A DNA stretch of 64,000 bases from Ulva prolifera (Eukaryota; Chlorophyta; Ulvophyceae; Ulvales; Ulvaceae): the NCBI GenBank assembly GCA_023078555.1, contig CM041201.1:2053713-2117712 (forward strand), read 5' to 3'. Under the pieces are notes generated by a model, which did not search any database, was not told the DNA's origin, and saw nothing but the letters and a program-made list of their open reading frames with translations. Positions 13,170 to 24,443 of the stretch are shown here, one piece after another. How positions within the stretch are numbered: position 1 is the first letter of the stretch; each line of letters starts with the position of its first letter. The translations under genes and the position numbers were made by a program.

Positions 13170-16100
13170 ATGGAGGCGCCTATGCTGCGTAGAAGTCTCG
13201 GCTCTACCGGGCTGAAGGTCTCAGTCCTAGGGTTCGGAGCCTCACCGCTTGGTGGAGTTTTCCAGGTGCCTCCCAAGCCACTATTGCACGATGACGCTAG
13301 CACTGCATCCACACACTGTCCGCTGCACTGCGCCACCCCTGCATGGTGTGGGGATGCGCTTATCCCACATCCCCATGAACCGGCACGTGCTGCCCCGGGA
13401 CAGGCGCGCACACATACATGCATGCGTGCTGCACTTTAGAGCTCTCCAGGGCGTGTGCCTGCTCGGTGTGCCGATGCATGCAAAGCAGTATGGCTGCATG
13501 GCCGAGGCTACCAGTGCGTTGGAGGCCGTGGCCGTAGAGAGCTTCTGCCGCATGCAAGCCACTGCTGCTGCCGCAGTGGCGCTGAAGATGGCAAGTACGC
13601 ATGAATGCAGCTCAACTAGCAAGCCACGGCATGCAACGCCACTCACAACTGCAAACTCCAGCCTGTTATGCTGATTTGTGGCTGTTTGTGTAGTTGCTCT
13701 GCCATACAATGGCCCGATATGTGTAAATTGCCCAGCCTTTTATGCTGACAAGCTGAGCCATCTGCAAATCGCTCCCCCCCTCCGCCCGCTCACACGGACT
13801 CTTGCGGCATGCAGCCGATTGTGTCCACACGCATGTGTGACATGGACCTGCTGCAGAGCTCCCTGCACAACGGACCATGACCCAGTGTGTCAGCGAGTGC
13901 TGGGTCATCGGGCCCGATCACATAAAACAATTCCGAATATCCAGGTCTATTTTGGGGGTGGCATCCCTGAAAATGCTGCAAAGCGACCCAACACAGGTGT
14001 CACCGCCACTGCGTACGCTGCCACGACCGTGCATGCATTGCTCGCTGCGCCAGGCCTGGCTGGACACACTGGCCACACGCACGCGGCGGGTACTGCCTGA
14101 AAGGATCATTAAGGATGGTGGCCCCTGACCCAGCATGTTGAAGCAGCACCAGCGACCCACATCAGTTGTCACTCATCATCACTGAATGGGCTCGGTTTGT
14201 GCATGGTCACACCAGTGGCCATGGGATCCGGGCAAACAAGAAAATGCGGTTCCCGAATCACAGTGATTCTTCAGTGCCTCATGCATGTTGTGCGGCCGGG
14301 CGGGGTGGTGGAGTTCAAGTGTCGCATGCACGTGCATATGCACTCTCTGTAGCATTGATGCGTGGGGTGGGCTGGGTTTGTGGTGGTATTCGTGCGATGC
14401 TTGCCGTTTCCGCAGTGCTACCCGCCCGGTCGCCTCTGCCACATTCTCTCCGCCCGACACGAGTCGCTGAAGTCAGCACCTGCCTACAACAGTGGTCTCG
14501 AGTAAACATGGATTACTTGATACACATTGATTACCCGCCAGGCTCTGCCACACCGACCCGGCCACAGTGTTGAGGTCTGTGTCCGGGGCCGCGACGCTCG
14601 TGGCCACGGCACCCTAGGCGTGGCCCCTCTGGCCCACGCCGATGTGCGGGCGGCCACATCTTCAGCCGAGGTCGCATGCATTGTGTTACAAGGACATAAC
14701 CTCGGAGGCTGTTTTCCACAGCCCGTGCGTTGTGGCAGATGCAGCAGAAGGGAGGAGGCTGATGCCCTGACGGTGTTGATCATCGGTGACGGTGGTGCAA
14801 TGGCGGAGGTGCAATGGCGGAGCCCACCTTTGTCTGCCACAGTGCCCTGAAGCAGTCGGCACGAAGCACATGCGATGCATGAATTGCAGCTGCCGGTGTG
14901 GAGTCTGCATTGCATAAGCCGGCACGTACGCACCACATGCACCTCGACCCCCTCCCTGTTTCGCTACATGCATGCGTTCAGCAGAGTGAAGATGTGTACT
15001 CTAGAGGTCACCGCGCAGCCGCGCGGTATCTCATTGTCGCAACCAGGCAGCCCCGGCAGCCAGTTCCATGCAACCACGCCCCCGCCGGGGATGGTAGGTG
15101 CATAGTGTCGACTGTCGCCTGGGTCCATGCCCCCCCGATCCACTCCGCGCTGCTGACGTGTTTGGCGTGCAGGATATCGACGAAGACGAGGGCGTGGCGG
15201 CGGTGCACGAGGCATTCAAGCTCGGCATCAACTTTTTCGACACGTCGCCCTTCTACGGCACCACGCGCTCGGAGACCGTCCTCGGCCGCGCGCTGGCGGC
15301 GCTGCCGCGCAACGAGATCATCGTCGCCACCAAGGTCGGCCGCTACGGCGCGGAGGAGTTCGACTTCAGCGCGGAGCGCGTCACGCGCGAGTTCGACGCG
15401 AGCCTAGGCCGCCTCGGCCTCCACTACGTCGACATCCTGCAGTGCCACGACATTGAGTTCGGCGATCTCGACCAGGTGCGAAGCGGCGACGCGTGACCAC
15501 GCTCACGAGAGCCTGCTGTCCCTGTGGCCACAGCATGCATGCGTGCGGGTTGCCTGAGTCCTCCCACCCGCCTCCTGAGCTCAGGGCAACGCTCATGCGC
15601 AGGGCAACACAACACGCGATGTGCGCAATACACTGCGGTGGCTGCAGTGGAGGCGTGGCGACCTCGCGATACACGGCCGTTTTCACGCTGACAGCGGACC
15701 GGCATGTGTGCGCCGATCGCGCCGACTGTGCCTGCTGGTGATGTTGCTGTGGGCATCTACAGTCCACACAGCCACCCTCGGCAGCCACAACTCCAGGCTG
15801 ACCTGGCACGCCGCCGCAGCTCGGCTTCGTGGGTGTGCGCAACGCGCAGCCGCATCCGCACAGCTCCGGCGGAATCGCCGCATGCATGCAGATCGTGAAC
15901 GAGACGGTCCCGGCGTTACTCAAGCTCAAGGCGACCGGCCGCGCGCGCCACATCGGTGTCACCGGCCTGCCCCTCAAGATCTACCGCACCGCCCTCGCGC
16001 GGCTGCCCCCCGGCACCCTCGACGTCGCCCTCTCGTACTGCCACTACTCCCTCAACGACCGCAGCCTGCTGACTCTGCTGCCAGAGCTGCAGCGCGCGGG

Positions 16101-17229
16101 GGTGGGGGTCATCAACGCGAGCACGCTGTCCATGGGCCTGCTCACCGCCGGGGGGCCCCCCGAGTGGCACCCGGCGCCGCCGGAGCTCAAGGCGGCGGCA
16201 CGCAAGGCGGCGGAGGCCGCGGCGGCGCACGGCCACGATATCTCGGAGCTCGCGCTGATGTGGGCGATGCAGGTGCGCAGCACGCAGCATGGGCGCCGCT
16301 GACACACGTCTGCGCAAAGCTCAAGGGCGCGGGCTGCTGCATGGCACACCACCGCAACGTATACTGCCAGGGATTGCATTCAAAAGCAGCGAAACCGCTG
16401 ATGGCTCAGTCCGCCGGGCCGGCTACTGCTTCTGCGTGTGTTGCGGTTTACACTGCTGCGTGCGTGGCCGTGGGTATGCAACGGGAACTCGAATTGCATT
16501 GCAGGCTGGTGGTGCGGGGTGCCGTGGCTGCGGGGCCTGGCCGATGCATGAGGATGCATGAGGATGCATGAGGATGCATGAGGATGCATGAGGATGCATG
16601 AGGATGCATGTGTGCACGCCATCACCATCAGTTCTGTTGCGTGCGACATGGACTCAGACAGGGACCATGCTGCCACCATCCCTCCTGCTGACATTGGATC
16701 GAGGATATAAAAGGTGGCATTGAGTGTCAAACTATTGCTACGCCTAGATGAACGCCTAGTGCTCTTCGGATTCCTCCTCTCCGCCTTTATCAGAGCCAGC
16801 ACCGCATGCGCATGTTTTGAGGATTTCTTTCGAATTGAAGAGAGAAAGTCTGTCATCTGCAGCCAGGGCTGTAGCGACAGTGTGCAGCACAAGATCAGAG
16901 ACAACACCACATCACGCCGAAGCCAAACCCAGCACCTCAAGCAGAACAAGCAGCCGCCCAACACTACCACCATGCAAACCCATGCACTTGCCCACCGGCT
17001 GACACCCACACGCACCTTCAGAATCGCCGGCGTGCAGGAGGAGCGCATATCGACGACGCTGGTGGGCATGGCGACGCGCGACATGGTCCGCCGCAACGTC
17101 GCCACCGTCAACCGCGCCCTCGCCGCCCCCCTCTCCGACGACCTGCAGGACTGCCTCCGCGCCATCGACGCCATCCTTGAGCCCGTGAAGGACCTCACCT
17201 GGCCGTCCGGCCGGCCTGAGAACAACTGA
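13170..17229 (+). CDS. GalDH: L-galactose dehydrogenase (aldo/keto reductase), ascorbate biosynthesis
   Basis: Exons: 13170-13265, 15173-15475, 15892-16272, 17038-17229; 323 residues, close to the usual plant length of about 319. All introns are phase 0. The enzyme oxidises L-galactose with NAD+ to L-galactono-1,4-lactone in the plant (Smirnoff-Wheeler) ascorbate route; in plants it is cytosolic. LGFGASPLGGVF and GINFFDTSPFYG are family signatures. The AKR tetrad is present: Asp55, Tyr60, Lys86 (in ATKVGRYG) and His124 (in LQCHDIEFG). The C-terminal block ALSYCHYSLND is also typical. Intron 1 is 1.9 kb and carries a dispersed repeat; intron 3 carries a 10-bp tandem repeat. A pseudogene is unlikely, since every exon is open and in phase. 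Confidence 0.93.
13925..14003 (+). repeat. Short dispersed intronic repeat, copy 2
   Basis: Partner of 5285-5363: AATGCTGCAAAGCGACCCAA with similar flanks, in L-galactose dehydrogenase intron 1, same strand. Confidence 0.6.
16543..16610 (+). repeat. Tandem repeat, 10-bp unit AGGATGCATG
   Basis: Six perfect head-to-tail units at 16551-16610, preceded by a partial one, in intron 3 of L-galactose dehydrogenase. Each unit contains the palindrome ATGCAT, so the array can pair with itself. Copy number is probably polymorphic. Confidence 0.95.
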
Positions 17230-17280
17230 TGCCGCCGACGTCGGCAGCGCCGACAGCAGCGCATGCGTGCACGTGTGAAG

Positions 17281-17337
17281 TCATGCATGTGCCGCGCTGT
17301 CATGCATGTGCCGCGCTGTCATGCATGTGCCGCGCTG
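17281..17337 (+). repeat. Tandem repeat, three 19-bp units
   Basis: Three copies of TCATGCATGTGCCGCGCTG just beyond the L-galactose dehydrogenase stop codon, probably in its 3' UTR. The repeat again contains the CATGCATG word common in spacers here. The remaining spacer to 17799 shows no supported gene. Confidence 0.9.
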
Positions 17338-17799
17338 CCGCCGCCGCAGATACTAGTCGGGTGCCGCTGGTGGGAATCAGCAGGTGCTGGATCCTCACGA
17401 TGCTGTGGCGTTGAGGGCGGGGAGGGCATGAGCGGGCGTTCCGAATGCATGTTCCTGGAGTGATGCTTCTGCATGCATGGTGGCGTGCCTCCGGTTCGCG
17501 GCCGGGAGTGAAAGTTATGGGTGTATGAATGTCGGGCACCGTCCGACAACCGCTTGTCTGGAGGAGAGGTGTTAGGGCTGGCTATGCCGCGGCGGCAGCC
17601 ACTCCATTGGCTAACAGTGTTGACAGTAGCGGCCGCTGCTGCAGAGACGTTGTAGAGACGGGGCGCATGCGCGATGTGTGGTGACAGGTGCCGCAAGCCG
17701 GCGAACGCACACTCCCGTGGGCGGGAGTCATGATAACACGTAGCCCCAACTTTCTCACCGTCAAGCATAAGGCCAATACCACGCACGCTTGAGACATCG

Positions 17800-19420
17800 A
17801 TGCAAGGGGATGCCGTTCCAGTTTTCCCAGGCGTTGCGGAGTCCTGGAATCGTCGCAGCCCTGCAGAGATGGCCGCGCTGGTTTCGGTCCGAACCGATTC
17901 GCCACCCTGGTCACCGCTTGCCGACACATGGCTGGACACTCCCCAGACGCCTGACCCTCAGCTGAGCAGTACGTGCTGTCCGGCGTGGGCTAACGGCGCG
18001 CCGTCAGCCAACGCGGCGCTCGCTTGCGTGTGCAGTGTGCATACCAGCGTCATGTGCATGGTTCCTGCAATGAAATGTGCTCCTCTGAAGTGAGTCGTTG
18101 TCACGCTGCCGGTGCAGCCATATCTCCACCATCACCAGCGTTCTGCCCATCGACACGAAAACGTGCCCTGTCCCGCTTGCTGGCTCCCGCACGCATGCAC
18201 ACACGCGGACAAAAGCATTCATAGGCTCTACACAGCCGCACACTCTTACATTTTCCCCCGACCGCATGCATGCCGCAGCGCGGCCTCGTCACATGACAGT
18301 GCCCGCCTGCAGCCGGGCACAGAAGAAGAGGGGGGGCCCAATCCCATATCGAAGGCCCGTCCGCTACACCAGCAGCACAGCAGTGGCGTGCCACCACGTG
18401 GCAGAGGGGCTCGAAGGGATCACGCATGGCAGCCTGGAGGTACTGTGATTGCCCGTGTGTTGCAACAAATCCGGTTGTATGCACGGTTGGGATGTTCATC
18501 AGCGAGGTAGCCAGTGCCGATTGCTCCCTGCTGCCACGGGCAATCTGCAGGTTAAGGTGTAAAGGCGGCTGGTTAAGGAGACACCGGAGCGCTGCTTGTG
18601 CCGCTATCAGCACGAGCGAGTTGAAGAGTGTTCGCAATGCATTGCCTGTCCAGTGAGAACACCGTCTCCTCGGCAGCCACCCGCAGGCACATCAGTCTGC
18701 ATGACCATGGATTTGCAATGGGCCAATTCCAGGGCCATCTTAGCAGTGCAGACTGAATTCGTGTGAGGATGCGTAACAACACAATGTCTTCCGGGACGGA
18801 AGGATGGCTCAGGCCGATGCTTGGCGTGGTTGCGTTGCAGGGCAGTTCATCCAGACCTTACACTGGGTCCTGATGCTGATAACTGATTGGTATGACAGCA
18901 TCGGAAACGCTTGTCCAGACACAGGCTGTGGCACGGGTTGCTGCACCTTCCGAAACTCGCGTGCCGGAAGAACCGCGCAAGTGTTCCCGCAGACGAGGTC
19001 CCTCGAGCTCGTTGTACATTGTGTTCTGCAGACGAGTACACGCTGTCGCCCATCCGTCCAAGCAGATGGCGTCTTGGATGGTGATCTATCCCCGTGAGTC
19101 ATTCTCTGCATGTTTTTACCGCATCAGCAGTTGCGTGGGACACTCGGGGCGCTTGCCACTCAATCTGGTGGCTATCGCCATTGGCCTTCACAGGTGTCCG
19201 GCGCCATTGTGTCGTGCGCAAACAAACAAACACTTCGCGCAAATGTCTTGACAAATCGTTGTGCTTGAGCATGCACGGAATTGTTTCGATGCAGTTTACA
19301 CCAGCCAGCGTTCATGAAAATGTCCAGTTTGCATCTGCGATGTCCGAGCATGTACACCGTTGCGTTGTCGAAGCCTGTACTTTCATTCTCCCGTCCATGA
19401 GCAGCGAGCTTTGTGCATAG
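17800..19420 (+). CDS. Small three-exon gene, function unknown
   Basis: A consistent model uses exons 17800-17968, 18899-19093 and 19194-19420, with donors GTACGT and GTGAGT, acceptors GACAG and CACAG, and compatible phases; 196 residues ending in TAG. The product is Ser/Pro/Arg-rich at the start, with a basic middle (PRKCSRRRG) and a Cys/His-containing tail. I recognise no domain. It lies tandem to the membrane protein gene at 19462 with only about 40 bp between, so it could be an upstream part of that gene or chance open frames. The two strong donors are the main support. Confidence 0.35.
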
Positions 19421-19461
19421 CATTTTTAAACTGTTGAAGCAGTGAAGGATCGGGGCACTTG

Positions 19462-22400
19462 ATGAATCGCTTGCGGTCACAGCGCGCGGCTACGTCTGCC
19501 GGAAGCACTCGACACAAGCAGCAACGCCCTTCGCAAACAATCTCATGCAGCGCCGCAAGCGCATGGGCAGATAATGTCCCGAGCGGAAATGGGCGTGACA
19601 GCTTCCCAACTCCGTCATCATCGGCGAAGGAGCTGGTCGACCAAGCTCGTGAATCCGTTCTGTCAGACGAGGGGTGCGTGGCAAGCGGCGCTGATCGGCA
19701 GCAACATGCGAGACAAAATGTCTGAATATTGAGCCTTGATATGGCTCCTGATTGTCTGCAAGATGCTGAGCGCTTGCGTGCATCATCGCATTCTATAGCA
19801 GAACATTGGCACACGCCGTGCAGGTCGACTGATTATCTTGCAGACCTCTGCGGATACTACGAGCTGTCAGATGCTCAACGCTGCGTGCTTCAGGAGCTGG
19901 AGCAGGCTATGACCCGGGTGAGCCATGCTTTTCCTTTGCAGCTCAAGCACCACGATCGTCTGATTCCTGACTGGCGCTGCTGCACTCCAAATTGACATTT
20001 GCAGTACACTAGCAAAGTGCAGGCGTCAAAGATATTCTGGGCCGTTGGAGCGTCGATTGTCATTGGAGCCTTGGTCGAGGTGCGCCCCGTCCTTGGACGG
20101 TCCATGCCAAGCTACTCGTAGCCATACGCTGCGAGAGGCACGCAGTGAATATTACTCATCCAAGCCGATTGAAAAGTACCGGGGTGTACACTGTCTCCTC
20201 GAGCGGGATGATCTCGGCGCGGTCAACAAGCTTTCAATTCGTGTGTGTATATCAACTCGCATCGGGCACAGTGCACGCTTCAGCTGTGGCAGCCGACACG
20301 GGAGGTCGCTTTGCAGCCCAGCTAGCTGCCCAGCTGCGAGACAGCCTGCGCCATCTGCGGGCGCTCCATCTCTGCTCCCGAAATAATCGCATCTGCACTT
20401 TGCCTCCAGCAGACACCACTGCGGCTAAGCTTGCCCCACCAACCCGTACCATGACTCGACGCATGGCTGCCATGCATGCAGGGCGCAACATCTGGCACCC
20501 TCACCTCCCTCGCGACCAACATCGCCAACACCATCCACTATGCCGCGCTCGCGCTCCTCACGGCCACCGCCTCACGCTCCTTCCACCGCGCCGCCCTCAG
20601 CGGCCGCCACAGCGCCGCCCCCAGCAAAGCCGAGGCCGCCTCCTCCCCGGACTCCCCCTCCAGCGACGGCAAGACCCGAGAGGGCACCAACGCGCTGCCG
20701 AGCGTGCTCATGGCGATGACCCGCCTCTCCACCGTCTTCTCGCAGTTCTCGTCAATGGCCCTCGCGACGATGGTGGTCACCGTCATCGCCGCAACGACGA
20801 TCTGGCCGCCGCTGCAGCTCTTCACAGGGTTCGCGATCGCGGCCGTCATGTTCGTGCGGGCGATCGCGGGAATGATGCTGGTGACGGACACCGGCACGAG
20901 CCACAGCATCGTCAGCGCCGCCGTCTCGTTGCAGAGCAACAACCCCTGTGCGCCCCCTCACCCTCCCACGGCAGCCCTCCAGCAGCTACAGTCCACAAGT
21001 GGCACGTGCTGCCAATGATGCATTGCGGGGGCTGCTTCTCCCTGCATTGGCTCCGCAGCGTCACGGAGGCAGTGCGAGCCCAGGTCACCGTTGCTCTCGT
21101 GGCCTGAATTGTCTTAGAGCAGGAAAGGGCACGTTCAACAGTGAACCTGGGCCGTGCAATGATCCACAGCCACGGAATCTGCCGGTCAGGCCTCCCCGTG
21201 CTTGTGCGCCCAGCCATCCCCAGATGCAGGGCGCACGGGGAGGAGTGCGCGGATGTCAGTGCGGTGCGGGCCGCCTGGCAGCACATCTGAGGCTGCCATC
21301 CGATCAGATGTGATCTGATCGTGAGGGTCAGATATCATACCTGAACTTTCGGAAGTATGGTGCGTGAGATAAGGACCGGGGTCACTGCATGTCCGGAGGC
21401 CCATGCATGGAGGTCATGTGCAGTGCGCCACTGGCGGGACCGCTTCGCGGTGACGGTCGCCGCGAGCAACGCGCTGCACTACCCCTTTCTCACCGTCTTC
21501 AACCAGGCCCGCACGCAGCGCGTCCGCGAGCTCAACGCGCAGCGCCAGAAACGCCCTGTCACGGGCGGCAACGGCATCGCGTTCGCGGCGACCGGCGCTG
21601 CCAGCGCGGCCGGCGTGGCCGGCGACGCTGCCCCGTCGCTGTCCAAGGGCGTCCTGGAACGGGGGCTCGACTGCAACGGCGAGTACGAGTTCAACGAGGG
21701 GGAGCAGCTGATGCTGCAGGTGCGAGCTCCTCACGTGCTGTGTGCTTCGTGCCTGTTTGATTCCCTCGATGCGGCCCGCCCCTCCTTGTGAATTTGTGAA
21801 TTTGTGATTTGGTCCTTGTAGGGTAGCGTGCTGCTCCAGGCACTCCGTCGCAGCTCTTGCATGCGGGCATGGCCTGGGACACGCGCATGGCATTGACGTG
21901 CTCGCATGAATGATCTGGCGGACATGTGTAGCGGTGCTGATTGTAGCTGTCTGCATGTCGAGAGGGCTTGGCACGCGGGTGTGACAAGGCTGGTGGCTAC
22001 AGGTGATGACGGACGAGATCCGGATGTCAGGGTACAACCACATCTACCTCAGCCTCGCGGTCGTCCTCTTCTGTGCGCCCCCTTGCCTTCTCTCCCTGCC
22101 TCTGCCCCCTACTTTTGGCCCTCTTCCTGGATGCATGCTGCCTGTGCGGTGGCCTTGCTGACATGAGGCCCCACAGCTCCTGCGTGCGGACCGCGCGTCG
22201 ATATGCATGACGGTCCTGTCGAACAAATTCATTGGCTGATTCGCTGGGCTGGATCTACGTGCAGGATTTGCAGGACTCGTGGCTGCAGCATTGCAGACGC
22301 CACGCCACCGCCCCCACCACAGGGCGTGGGCTAGCGCACCGCAGGTGCCTGCTGTGCGCTGTGCATGCTATGAGCATCGAGCGCCGCTGGGGAGTGTCAC

Positions 22401-23349
22401 AGCGAGCAGTGCGCTCACTGCTGCTGCTCGCTCTGCATGCGCTATGCATTCGCTGATGCGTAGGGCGCCACAGCACCTCCAGCCCCTAAGGTGGAAGAGT
22501 TTTTGCTCTGCTTGGCTGTGCGTGCTGAGCTGCTGCGCGCTGTGTGCAGTCGTGGCGCACATCGGCACCGGCACGTGGCTTCAGGCGATCCTCAACCTGC
22601 TGATGCTCAACGACACACTCGGCACGGCGGCGGTGATGTTCATGGTCGCGAAGCACTTCGAGACGGCGGTGATCACCTCGGGGAACGACATCACGTCCCT
22701 CATGCGCGTGCGGCCCACCTCACCCGATCGATGCTTCTGCGTGCGTCCGAGGACTGTTTTGAGGGGAAACATGGAGTCGCAGCAGCGCGGCGCCGCGAGC
22801 ATCTTGCTGGGGTTGCAATTTGCATGTTGAACGAAGACGTCAATGTGCTATGCCACTTAGCTTGCTGTCCAGCTTTGCAATGGCCCAAGCTTGGGAAGTC
22901 TGTCTGCACACTGCATTCAAACGCGGTTGGTGCTGCGTGGGTGGCTGGTCCGTGTGACTTTGTCCGTCGAACGCTGGCAGACATTGCCGAACCCGCCAAT
23001 GTCCGCCATCTATGCCACATTTCTGTGAACTGTGCACGTCCAGCACCTTGCGCTGAGGTGCACACGCTGCAGTGGCGTGGAAAGTGAGTGGCGCTTACAA
23101 TTTCCGCCACCGACGTTTGCCAGCCACGTGCCATTTCTCTCCAAAAGTGTTTCATAAACTAAGGCACATGCGCACCTGCAGGGCCTGGGCCCGACGAGCG
23201 GCCTCACGAAGCTCTTCATCCGCGTCGGCAACCTTGCAAAGGGCGTCATCATCGGCCAGATCATCTCAATCATCTGGCAAACGTACCCCCACATGAAGGA
23301 GGCGCTCGTGCTCGCCGTGAAGGCTCTCCGTGCCGCCATGGCCGGCTAG
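19462..23349 (+). CDS. Multi-pass membrane protein, function unknown
   Basis: Best model: exons 19462-19673, 19824-19917, 20005-20079, 20482-20947, 21424-21719, 22003-22062, 22177-22234, 22550-22707, 23182-23349; 528 residues with matching phases. The first about 40 residues are Arg/Ser/Thr/Gln-rich without acids, possibly an organelle transit peptide. Hydrophobic segments include IFWAVGASIVIGALV, two long ones in exon 4 (near MALATMVVTVIAATTIW), one in exon 6 (HIYLSLAV), AILNLLMLNDTLGTAAVMF, and GVIIGQIISIIW near the end. Exon 5 is hydrophilic with an FNEGEQLML patch. I know no family with this pattern. The exon 6 donor (22060 or 22063) and a GC donor after exon 7 are uncertain. Confidence 0.65.
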
Positions 23350-24443
23350 TGCCGCATGCCGAGGCGTCAAGGGCTGCGGTGAGCAGCAAGGAGAGCAGTT
23401 CTGCTTGCCCTGGACTATGGGGGAGTGCGGGACAGTTTTGTATCAGCTAGATCTTTAATTCATGATGGGCGGGGGCTGACCCCGGTTATCCCTATTCTAA
23501 TGAGCAACGTCGACTCCCTTGTGGTACGCCCACGAGCGGCCGACGCAGCCTGCTGCAGTTGCGGCGCACGCCATGCAGCTGACAAGCTGCGACTGACAGG
23601 CCAGGCATGGCACATGATGTCCACGCTGCGGGTGCGATACACGCCCACAGGCAAGGCCACAGAGGTGCATGAGTTTCACCAGTGCTGCTGCCGGCCGCTC
23701 TGTGGCGCAGGCGAGGTTGGCAGCGCTGGAAAACATCGCTCCTCTCGCGGCCACATTAGCGCGCGCGCTGCGGCGTGCTGTGCGGTTGACCCTGAGCACC
23801 ACGTCGTCCACGGCCGGCCCAGGCTGATTGGTTCATACGTAGTAAAACAAACATCAGCTTCCATCGGTAGTCATGGAGGCACAGGAGTGGCAGTTGTGTT
23901 GTGTATTACCCCTGGGCTGTCTCGTGTCGGTGAAGTGCATCACCTGTAACATGTAGCTAGTTATGAATGGCCACCTGCGCCGATGCCAGGTGTCCGCGCC
24001 CGGCCACACAACGCACACGCCGTTTCCTAAGACGTAGTCTGTAACAGCTGTTGGCTTTCAGATTGCCTAGTCTTCCATCTGCACCCTTGCTGTGTCGACA
24101 CAATTCGCCCCCAGAGCGGCGCCCTCAAACTCTGAGGAAAGGATAAGGATAGAGTCAGCCACAGAAAAATAAAGCAACCGTCGCCGGTCAACGTGACCAT
24201 CGTGTGCGAGATCATTGCGGCGCAAGCGGGTCACTGGAGGGCCCCTTAGCCACAGAGGCCTCCTGCCTCGCGATGAGCCCTCTCGCATCGATCGGAGCCC
24301 ACCTCTCGTGCCACGACACACAGATGCGGCCACCCTCAAGTAGAAGAGACCGCCGCCCCGGTGGACACAGCTTTGCACGTGCACATGCATGCCTCACCCG
24401 CTGTGCGACAGCCGCCACTGCCTGGGTCCTCCGAGCGCGCGTA
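23350..24443. other. Spacer, no gene supported
   Basis: 3' flanks of the membrane protein gene (+) and the JmjC-like gene (-). A 174-codon frame at 23425-23949 (+) has no family signature, is overlapped by frames on the other strand, and is not called. Confidence 0.5.

Noticed and set aside
15621..16571. 316-codon open frame (+)
   Set aside because: Shadow of L-galactose dehydrogenase exon 3 in another frame, with Arg/Pro-rich composition.
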